DNA of 13,364 nucleotides. It comes from JABHHG01 sp964419445 (GTDB lineage Bacteria > Fidelibacterota > Marinisomatia > SCGC-AAA003-L08 > D37C17). The stretch covers positions 1 to 13,364 of the forward strand of contig CAYQPE010000047.1 of the NCBI GenBank assembly GCA_964419445.1, written 5' to 3'. The notes under the pieces are model-generated. The model was not told the origin of the DNA and did no database searches. It worked only from the letters and a program-made list of their open reading frames with translations. Below, piece by piece: positions 7,873-13,364 of this stretch (positions are counted from its first letter, which is position 1; every line of letters begins with the position of its first letter). A program made the translations under genes and the position numbers.

Positions 7873-9227
7873 TGTATAAAAAAATCTTAATTGCAAATCG
7901 AGGTGAGATTGCGCTTCGAATTATTCGGGCATGTCGAGAATTAAATATTGAAACCGTTGCCGTATATTCCAAAGAAGATGAACTCTCTTTACATACTAAA
8001 TTTGCTGATGAAGCCATTTGTATTGGCCCTGCCCCAAGTGCAAAAAGCTATCTTAGCATACCTGCAATAATTTCAGCTACTGAATTAACAAATGCTGATG
8101 CAATTCACCCTGGTTATGGATTTCTCTCTGAAAATGCCAAATTTTCAACTATTTGTGATGAGCATAAAATTTCATTTATTGGTCCTCCTGCAAAAACAAT
8201 TGATGCCATGGGAGATAAAGCCAGCGCAAAAGATACAATGAAATCTGTTGGCGTTCCAGTAATTCCTGGCTCTGATGGCATTTTATCTTCTATTGAAGAA
8301 GCAAAACAATTGGCTACACAAGCAGGTTATCCTGTTATGTTAAAAGCTACTGCTGGTGGTGGTGGACGTGGAATGCGATTCGTTCAAAATGAGTCTGAAA
8401 TTCAAAATGCCTATGAAACGGCTCAAGCCGAGGCTGAAGTTGCTTTTGATAATGGTGATTTATATTTAGAAAAATTTATAGAAGAACCTCGCCATATTGA
8501 AATTCAAATTCTTGCTGACCAACAAGGAAATGTTGTGGCATTAGGGGAACGTGAGTGTTCTATTCAACGAAGACATCAAAAATTAACTGAGGAATCACCG
8601 TCAGTAGCTGTAACGCCCGAAATTAGAGATAAAATGTGTGAAGCTGCAGTTGCTGGAGCTAAAGCTGTAAAATATGTAGGTGCAGGTACAATTGAATTCT
8701 TGCTAGATAAACATGGAAATTTTTATTTCATGGAAATGAATACCAGAATTCAAGTTGAACATCCAGTAACAGAAATGGTGGTTGGGGCAGATTTAATAAA
8801 AAATCAAATTTTATGCCATGCAGGCCTACCATTACCATCATGGATGAATGATATTAAATTAAGAGGACATTCAATAGAGTGTAGAATTAATGCTGAAGAC
8901 CCTGATCATAACTTTAGGCCATCACCTGGACATGTAACAAGTTTTCATATGCCTGGTGGCATGGGCATACGTGTTGACACTCACGTTTATGCGGGATATA
9001 GGGTACCTCCTACATATGACTCTATGATTGCTAAATTAATTGTACATGCCCCAACACGAAATGAAGCAATAAATAGAATGATTGGCGCATTGGACGAATG
9101 TGTAATTGAAGGTATAAAAACAGCTATACCATTTCAGAAACAAATATTATTAAATGAACAATTTAAAGCAGGAAAGTTTGATACAACTTTCTTAGAGAAG
9201 TTTGATTACAAAAAAGGGGAGAATTAA
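7872..9227 (+). CDS. accC: Biotin carboxylase subunit of acetyl-CoA carboxylase
   Basis: This 451-residue ATP-grasp enzyme carboxylates the biotin on AccB using ATP and bicarbonate. The N-terminal domain starts with KILIANRGEIA. The ATP-grasp domain includes K116, K159, the glycine-rich loop AGGGGRGMR (161-169), the ERECSIQRRHQKL segment (226-238) and the catalytic MEMNTRIQVEHP segment with E288, N290 and R292. These positions match the E. coli enzyme almost residue for residue. The C-terminal domain carries ECRINAEDP (336-344). Length is standard for stand-alone AccC (about 449). The start overlaps the accB stop by one base and its own stop overlaps gcvH by one base, so translation is probably coupled across three genes. 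Confidence 0.97.
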   Translation: MYKKILIANRGEIALRIIRACRELNIETVAVYSKEDELSLHTKFADEAICIGPAPSAKSYLSIPAIISATELTNADAIHPGYGFLSENAKFSTICDEHKISFIGPPAKTIDAMGDKASAKDTMKSVGVPVIPGSDGILSSIEEAKQLATQAGYPVMLKATAGGGGRGMRFVQNESEIQNAYETAQAEAEVAFDNGDLYLEKFIEEPRHIEIQILADQQGNVVALGERECSIQRRHQKLTEESPSVAVTPEIRDKMCEAAVAGAKAVKYVGAGTIEFLLDKHGNFYFMEMNTRIQVEHPVTEMVVGADLIKNQILCHAGLPLPSWMNDIKLRGHSIECRINAEDPDHNFRPSPGHVTSFHMPGGMGIRVDTHVYAGYRVPPTYDSMIAKLIVHAPTRNEAINRMIGALDECVIEGIKTAIPFQKQILLNEQFKAGKFDTTFLEKFDYKKGEN

Positions 9228-9604
9228 TGAGTTTGCCAACAGATTATAAGTATTCTACTGAACATGAATGGGTGAAAATTGATGGTGAAATTGCTACCAT
9301 AGGTATCACTGATTTTGCTCAAGGTGAATTGGGCGATATCGTGTTTGTTGAATTTCCTAATGTTGGAGATAATTTCGACAAAGGTGATGTGTTTGGTACG
9401 GTAGAAGCTGTAAAAACAGTGGCTGATTTATATTCACCTTTAAGCGGTGAAATTGATAAAATTAATGAGGATTTAGAGTCTAACCCTGAATCTATTAATA
9501 GTGATGCATATGAGGCAGGCTGGATTATAAAATTGAAAATTACAAATCCAACAGAATCTGACGATTTGTTAGATCATAAAGCTTATGGAGCGCTAATTTC
9601 ATAA
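9227..9604 (+). CDS. gcvH: Glycine cleavage system H protein
   Basis: This 125-residue lipoyl carrier protein shuttles the aminomethyl group from the P protein to the T protein and to the L protein. The typical N-terminus (YKYSTEHEWVKIDG, 7-20) and the lipoylation motif GTVEAVKTVADLYSP (57-71) are intact, with K63 the predicted lipoyl-lysine. Length is close to E. coli GcvH (129). A strong GGGGAG ribosome binding site at 9216-9221 lies 5 bases before the start, inside the end of accC. Its stop overlaps the gcvPA start (TAATG). The position between accC and gcvPA is unusual for GcvH, which more often sits beside gcvT. Confidence 0.96.
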   Translation: MSLPTDYKYSTEHEWVKIDGEIATIGITDFAQGELGDIVFVEFPNVGDNFDKGDVFGTVEAVKTVADLYSPLSGEIDKINEDLESNPESINSDAYEAGWIIKLKITNPTESDDLLDHKAYGALIS

Positions 9605-10926
9605 TGCACTATATTCCGTGTACAGTTGAGCAGGAAAAAGAAATCCTTGAAACTATAGGAGTCAAGGATTTTGATGAACTTGTAAATATTATCCCCAAGC
9701 ACTTACGATTAAATTCAGAGCTGAATATTGACAGTGCTATTTCTGAATTTGAATGTGAAGCCCTCGCTTCTGAACTGGCAAATAAAAATACTGCTTCACA
9801 TCAAGCATTATGCTTTTTAGGGGGAGGAGTGTATGATCACTATGTACCAAAAGCAGTAGATGCTATTGCAAATCGTTCTGAATTCTATACTGCATACACA
9901 CCATATCAAGCTGAAGTTTCACAAGGCACTTTGCAATATTTGTATGAATTTCAAACAATGATATGTGAGTTGAGCGGAATGGATGTGGCAAATGCATCAT
10001 TATATGATGGAGCATCTGCCGTTGCTGAAGCATGCTCTTTAGCTATTTCTGCAACATGTAGAAAAAAAATTGCTCTCAGTAAAACCCTTAATCCTAAATA
10101 TGCGGAAGTTGTAGAAACATATCTCCAAAATAGAGATATTGAAATAATATATATTGAAGAAAAAAATCATATTACTAACACTCAGTCAATTTCATCCCAA
10201 TTAGGAGAAATTGCTGCAGTTGTATTGCAATCTCCAAATTATTACGGATTAATAGAAAATTGGGCAGATGCAAAATCAATAATTGGTGATGAGAAAACAT
10301 TGCTCGTGGCAGTTAGTGATCCTGTATCTCTATCAATACTTAAGTCTCCGGGCGAATGTGGTGCTGATATTTATGTAGGTGAAGGGCAAAGTTTAGGTAA
10401 TTATATGTCTTTAGGTGGCCCATTTGTAGGATTAATGGCAGTTAAAAAGCAGTATGTACGTCGTATGCCTGGTCGAATTATTGGCCGAACCATTGATAAA
10501 AACAATCAAGAAGGCTTCGTTCTTACACTCCAAACAAGAGAACAACATATTCGACGAGAAAATGCAACATCTAACATTTGCACAAATCAAGGATTGATAG
10601 CATTAAGAGCCACCATTTATATGTCTATTATGGGAAAAAAGGGTCTCCCACAATTAGCTGAACTTTCTTATAAAAAAGCCCAATATACTGCTAAAGAAAT
10701 TGATAAATTAGATAAATTTCAAGTACCTAGTTTCAGCTTTGCAAAAGAGTTTATAGTTAAAACCGAGAGCTCAGCAAAATCAATTATTGAAAAAGCATTA
10801 AATGAAAACTATTTAATTGATGCTTTAGAAAATGATGAATCAGATTCATATATACAAATTTGTGTTACTGAAAAGAGAAGCAAAAAAGAAATAGATTCAT
10901 TAATCTCATTTCTTAAAACAATATGA
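9604..10926 (+). CDS. gcvPA: Glycine dehydrogenase (decarboxylating), subunit 1
   Basis: This 440-residue protein is the alpha half of a split P protein, which decarboxylates glycine and passes the aminomethyl group to lipoylated GcvH. Family signatures are FLGGGVYDHYVP (71-82), TAYTPYQAEVSQGTLQ (96-111), ASLYDGASA (131-139), GEGQSLGNYMSLGGPF (259-274) and REQHIRRENATSNIC further on. In split P proteins the PLP-binding lysine lies in subunit 2 (GcvPB), so its absence here is expected. The single-chain enzyme is about 950 residues, so this length is a complete subunit and not a fragment. gcvPB and gcvT are not in the window and must be elsewhere if the system works. The start overlaps the gcvH stop by one base, and the stop overlaps the next start (ATGA). 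Confidence 0.95.
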   Translation: MHYIPCTVEQEKEILETIGVKDFDELVNIIPKHLRLNSELNIDSAISEFECEALASELANKNTASHQALCFLGGGVYDHYVPKAVDAIANRSEFYTAYTPYQAEVSQGTLQYLYEFQTMICELSGMDVANASLYDGASAVAEACSLAISATCRKKIALSKTLNPKYAEVVETYLQNRDIEIIYIEEKNHITNTQSISSQLGEIAAVVLQSPNYYGLIENWADAKSIIGDEKTLLVAVSDPVSLSILKSPGECGADIYVGEGQSLGNYMSLGGPFVGLMAVKKQYVRRMPGRIIGRTIDKNNQEGFVLTLQTREQHIRRENATSNICTNQGLIALRATIYMSIMGKKGLPQLAELSYKKAQYTAKEIDKLDKFQVPSFSFAKEFIVKTESSAKSIIEKALNENYLIDALENDESDSYIQICVTEKRSKKEIDSLISFLKTI

Positions 10927-11648
10927 GTATTTACAATACACTACAAAAAAATAATTGTACAGCATTTGCACTTCTTGATCCAGATGTAAAAAATGATGAA
11001 TTGCTTAAAAATCACGTAGATACAATCAATAAAAGTGGATTTAGCGCTATATTGGTTGGAGGCAGTTTAATTCTCGATAATAATTTTGATGAGAGAATTA
11101 AATTCATTAAAAGCAATACCACTTTACCTGTAATTATTTTTCCAGGTTCATCAAAACAACTTTCATCAAATGCAGATGCAATATTATTTCTAACCTTACT
11201 TAGTGGGCGAAATCCTCAGTATTTAATAGGGGAGCATGTTGAATCAGCACCAATCATAAAATCGCTTAATATTGAACCTATTCCTACAGGTTACATTTTA
11301 TTAGATTCTGGTGGTGATAAAACGTCTGTAGAGGTAATGAGTAATACAAATCCATTACCCATGAATAAACCTGATATCATCTTAGCTCATGCACTTGCAG
11401 GTCAATATTTGGGTTGTAAATTTATTTTTCTTGAATGCGGTAGCGGTGCAAATAAACCTGCATCTCAAGACGTAATTGCTTTACTGTCACAAAACATAGA
11501 TATCCCCATAATTGTTGGTGGCGGAATTACCACAGCGCAGCAAGCTAAAGAAATTTCAAATGCAGGTGCAAGTCATATTGTTCTAGGTACTTTTATAGAA
11601 AATGGTGCGACTCAAGATGATTTGCGAGCAATTACTTCTTCAATTTAA
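10923..11648 (+). CDS. Geranylgeranylglyceryl phosphate synthase-family protein (group II)
   Basis: This 241-residue TIM barrel belongs to the GGGPS/PcrB family, which joins glycerol-1-phosphate to a polyprenyl diphosphate through an ether bond. Visible signatures are ALLDPD (16-21, metal/diphosphate site at D19 and D21), LVGGSL (44-49), PGSSKQL (74-80), SGRNPQYLIGEHV (94-106), LECGSGA (170-176, E171 the likely catalytic acid), VGGGI (198-202) and LGT (221-223) for phosphate binding. The SGRNPQYLIG segment is typical of the group II enzymes of archaea and Bacteroidetes-like bacteria, as opposed to the Bacillus PcrB type. Prenyl chain length cannot be told from sequence. Translation is probably coupled to gcvPA through the 4-base ATGA overlap. 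No glycerol-1-phosphate dehydrogenase or second prenyltransferase is in the window. Confidence 0.9.
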   Translation: MSIYNTLQKNNCTAFALLDPDVKNDELLKNHVDTINKSGFSAILVGGSLILDNNFDERIKFIKSNTTLPVIIFPGSSKQLSSNADAILFLTLLSGRNPQYLIGEHVESAPIIKSLNIEPIPTGYILLDSGGDKTSVEVMSNTNPLPMNKPDIILAHALAGQYLGCKFIFLECGSGANKPASQDVIALLSQNIDIPIIVGGGITTAQQAKEISNAGASHIVLGTFIENGATQDDLRAITSSI

Positions 11649-11653
11649 TTTAT

Positions 11654-12565
11654 ATGTCAAACCTTCGATTAATTCAAAAAATTAAAGAATATTTAGTTTA
11701 TCTGCAATTTGAAAGACGCCTTGCAAGTAATACTACTGATTCTTATTGGAATGATTTGTCAAAATATGCTGAATATTTAAATATTGAAGAAAAAATTGAT
11801 AATATAAATAAAGTTGAAACTCTTCATATTAAAAATTATTTGGGATTTTTTATTGATAATAAATTGGTAAAGAATACGACGATTAGACGGCATATATCTG
11901 CAATTAGAGGTTTTCATAAATTCCTTTTAATTAAAAACTTCTCTGCAGTAGATCCAACAGAAGGAATTGATTTCCCAAAGGTATCTAAAAAAATACCTGA
12001 AACTATTACGGTACAAGAAGTTGAATCTATTCTTAATACTATTGATTTAAATGACCGTCATGGAAATAGGGATTATGCCATAATTTCTATGCTATATTCC
12101 TCAGGACTTAGAGTATCTGAACTTAGATTTTTAAAACTTACAAGTATTAAATGGGATGAACAGATCTTACGAATAATTGGTAAAGGGAATAAGGAACGTA
12201 TTGTACCATTATCCGCTAAATTAGCTGAAATTTTAGAAATTTATATTAATAATGATAGACTTGTATATGCTAATAAAGGTAAATCAAAGGGTGCAGTTTT
12301 TTTAAATAATAGAGGGACTGAGCTATCTCGTATGGCAATATGGAAAGTTTTAAAAAAGGCATTGCTAAACTCTGATATTGATAAGCATATTACACCACAT
12401 ACCTTACGACATAGCTTTGCTACACATTTATTAGAAGGCGGTGCTGATTTGCGCATTGTACAAGCACTTTTAGGGCATTCCAATATTGAAACTACACAAA
12501 TTTATACCCATATTGATAAAACTCTTTTAAAAGAAATTTATAGCCAATTTCATCCACGTAATTAA
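11654..12565 (+). CDS. XerC/XerD-type tyrosine recombinase
   Basis: This is a 303-residue site-specific recombinase. The N-terminal SAM-like DNA-binding domain spans about 6-92 and the catalytic domain about 115-298. All active-site residues are present: R153 (SGLRVSEL), K177 (GKGNKER), H249 and R252 (HTLRHSF), H275 (LLGHSN) and the nucleophile Y284 (QIYTHID). Length and sequence are those of a housekeeping Xer protein that resolves chromosome dimers at dif, and not of a phage integrase. XerC and XerD cannot be told apart here. It lies 5 bases after the GGGPS-like gene inside an operon of metabolic genes, with no att-like repeats or mobile genes around, so there is no sign that it mobilises this region. 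The ribosome binding site is weak. Confidence 0.93.
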   Translation: MSNLRLIQKIKEYLVYLQFERRLASNTTDSYWNDLSKYAEYLNIEEKIDNINKVETLHIKNYLGFFIDNKLVKNTTIRRHISAIRGFHKFLLIKNFSAVDPTEGIDFPKVSKKIPETITVQEVESILNTIDLNDRHGNRDYAIISMLYSSGLRVSELRFLKLTSIKWDEQILRIIGKGNKERIVPLSAKLAEILEIYINNDRLVYANKGKSKGAVFLNNRGTELSRMAIWKVLKKALLNSDIDKHITPHTLRHSFATHLLEGGADLRIVQALLGHSNIETTQIYTHIDKTLLKEIYSQFHPRN

Positions 12566-12566
12566 T

Positions 12567-13208
12567 ATGTTAATACGACTTTTTCCAGATCACCTTGATG
12601 TACTTATTATCCTAATTCCAGTATTAGTATTTGCCCTGTCATTTCATGAATTCTCTCATGCATTTGTAGCATATTTGCTGGGTGATGATACTGCAGAAAA
12701 GCAAGGCAGATTAACACTTAATCCATTTGCACATTTAGATTTAATGGGTTCTATGATGATTTTATTTGTTGGCTTTGGATGGGCTAAACCTGTACCTGTA
12801 AATCCATTAAATTTACGTGACAAACGTACTGGAATGATAAAAGTGGCATTTGCAGGTCCTGCATCAAATTTACTTTTAGCATTAATCTGTGGTATCGTAA
12901 TACGCTTAGTTAATTTTTATCAATTTTCCATAGATGAATCAGTTGGGAGTGCATTGTATCTATTTCTATACATCAACATTGCATTAGCTATATTCAACTT
13001 GCTTCCAATAGCTCCTCTCGATGGTTCTCAAATTTTTGGCTCTATTCTCTCTCGTAAAAATCCAGAACTTGCATGGAAATTGCAAGTAAATGGCCCAAAA
13101 GTATTACTTGGTGTAATTTTGTTTAGCATTATCACCGGAATTTCAATTTTAGGAAAAATAATGGGGCCATTTATAGATTTCTTCATGTATATATTTGCAG
13201 GGATATAG
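12567..13208 (+). CDS. M50 site-2-protease-like membrane metalloprotease
   Basis: This 213-residue polytopic membrane protein belongs to the short M50 (S2P/M50B-like) family of zinc proteases that cut within membranes. The zinc motif HEFSH lies at 27-31 in the first helix (H27, E28, H31). The third ligand is D152 in NLLPIAPLDG (144-153). LNPFAHLD (51-58) and GWAKPVPVNP (71-80) are typical of this subgroup. There are about five hydrophobic segments. It lacks the PDZ domain found in RseP, which is normal for the short form. The natural substrate is unknown. It starts one base after the recombinase stop. Its TAG stop is followed directly, in the same frame, by a further 38-codon open stretch (see 13209-13325), but the length is already complete for the family. 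Confidence 0.92.
   Translation: MLIRLFPDHLDVLIILIPVLVFALSFHEFSHAFVAYLLGDDTAEKQGRLTLNPFAHLDLMGSMMILFVGFGWAKPVPVNPLNLRDKRTGMIKVAFAGPASNLLLALICGIVIRLVNFYQFSIDESVGSALYLFLYINIALAIFNLLPIAPLDGSQIFGSILSRKNPELAWKLQVNGPKVLLGVILFSIITGISILGKIMGPFIDFFMYIFAGI
13199..13203 (+). promoter_or_regulatory. Possible ribosome binding site for the 38-codon ORF
   Basis: AGGGA lies inside the last codons of the M50 gene and ends 5 bases before TTG 13209. Spacing is ideal and the sequence is a partial match to the Shine-Dalgarno consensus. It supports TTG 13209 as a separate start, as opposed to translation only by stop-codon readthrough. Confidence 0.4.
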
Positions 13209-13325
13209 TTGGATAAACCCAATAGTAGAAATTGGCGTAAATGGGCAACACCCAAAGTTATTTTTAAAAATATTATTTTTTTAATCATTATTATATTCAT
13301 CATCATCAAAATTAAAGGCATGTAA
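13209..13325 (+). CDS. Probable 38-residue membrane protein, TTG start
   Basis: This short ORF fills the gap between the M50 stop and the ftcD start exactly: TTG 13209 follows TAG 13206-13208 without a gap, and TAA 13323-13325 is followed at once by ATG 13326. The predicted peptide starts MDKPNSRNWRKWATPK, which is basic and Trp-bearing. It continues as one very hydrophobic Ile/Phe-rich helix (about residues 22-33) and ends KIKGM. The positive N-terminus suggests an N-in single-pass membrane protein. AGGGA 5 bases upstream is a plausible ribosome binding site. I recognise no family. Alternatives are a chance open frame in AT-rich DNA, or a C-terminal extension of the in-frame M50 gene by readthrough of TAG or after a nonsense change. 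The tight packing with both neighbours argues for a real gene. Confidence 0.5.
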   Translation: MDKPNSRNWRKWATPKVIFKNIIFLIIIIFIIIKIKGM

Positions 13326-13364
13326 ATGAAAATTATAGAATGTGTACCCAATTTCAGTGAAGGT
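13326..13364 (+). CDS. ftcD: Glutamate formimidoyltransferase, N-terminal start only
   Basis: Only the first 13 codons are present before the right edge, reading MKIIECVPNFSEG. This is the highly conserved N-terminus of glutamate formimidoyltransferase, which moves the formimino group from formiminoglutamate (a histidine breakdown product) to tetrahydrofolate. Whether the gene also carries the cyclodeaminase domain cannot be seen. The start codon abuts the stop of the small ORF, so it is probably part of the same operon. Confidence 0.75.
   Translation, partial: MKIIECVPNFSEG

Noticed and set aside
9604..10926. gcvPA as a truncated glycine dehydrogenase pseudogene
   Set aside because: The 440-residue length and the family N- and C-terminal segments match the natural alpha subunit of split P proteins, and there is no frameshift or internal stop.
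12241..12483. 80-codon open frame on the - strand inside the recombinase
   Set aside because: It is antisense to conserved catalytic motifs and shows no domain of its own.
11654..12565. Tyrosine recombinase as evidence for an integrated mobile element
   Set aside because: It is of the housekeeping XerC/D type, sits within a run of metabolic genes, and I found no flanking direct repeats, tRNA gene or phage-like genes.
13259..13272. 14-base palindrome TATTTTTAAAAATA as a possible terminator
   Set aside because: It has no loop and only A/T pairs, lies within the small ORF, and is expected by chance in such AT-rich sequence.
13028..13351. 107-codon open frame on the - strand
   Set aside because: It lies antisense to the end of the M50 gene, the small ORF and the ftcD start. 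It has no ribosome binding site or recognisable domain and is rich in Ile/Met as expected for antisense of AT-rich code.

Overview
The window is AT-rich (roughly one third G+C by eye), densely coded bacterial chromosome. It holds two runs of + strand genes separated by one - strand gene. Several features point to a Gram-negative bacterium of the FCB group (Bacteroidetes/Marinimicrobia-like): a TamB/TamA outer-membrane module, a lipoprotein with TPRs, a MoxR-DUF58-BatD-like block and a group II geranylgeranylglyceryl phosphate synthase-like gene. The phylum is an inference; no rRNA or other taxonomic marker is present.

Layout. (1) 1-1849: the last codons of a tamB-like gene, then a full TamA/Omp85-family barrel protein. 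(2) 1938-5114: a lipoprotein with TPRs, a MoxR AAA+ ATPase, a DUF58 protein with an intact MIDAS-like metal site, and a short single-pass BatD/DUF4381-like membrane protein, probably one transcript. (3) 5107-6708 on the - strand: a CehA/McbA-family PHP metallohydrolase. It converges on block 2 with an 8-base overlap of coding ends and diverges from efp. (4) 6790 to the end: efp, accB, accC, gcvH, gcvPA, a GGGPS-like gene, a XerC/D-type tyrosine recombinase, an M50 site-2-protease-like gene, a probable 38-residue membrane protein, and the first 13 codons of ftcD. Most junctions in block 4 overlap by 1 or 4 bases or are separated by 0-5 bases, so it reads as one long operon with translational coupling.

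How the genes fit together. Block 1 is outer-membrane protein and lipid-transport biogenesis. Block 2 is a reduced Bat-like ATPase/DUF58/membrane-partner set without the usual membrane vWA proteins. Block 4 joins a translation factor (EF-P), the biotin carboxylase half of acetyl-CoA carboxylase (fatty-acid synthesis), two parts of the glycine cleavage system (one-carbon supply), a gene for a possible archaeal-type glycerol-1-phosphate ether lipid precursor, and a folate-linked formiminotransferase.

There is no gene-free stretch above 300 bases. The longest are 1850-1937 (88 bases) and 6709-6789 (81 bases), and both probably carry promoters. I saw no RNA gene, CRISPR array, insertion sequence or prophage. 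The best candidate for something undescribed is the 38-codon ORF at 13209-13325, which lies exactly between the M50 protease stop and the ftcD start. The rest is a collection of known families in a less usual arrangement.
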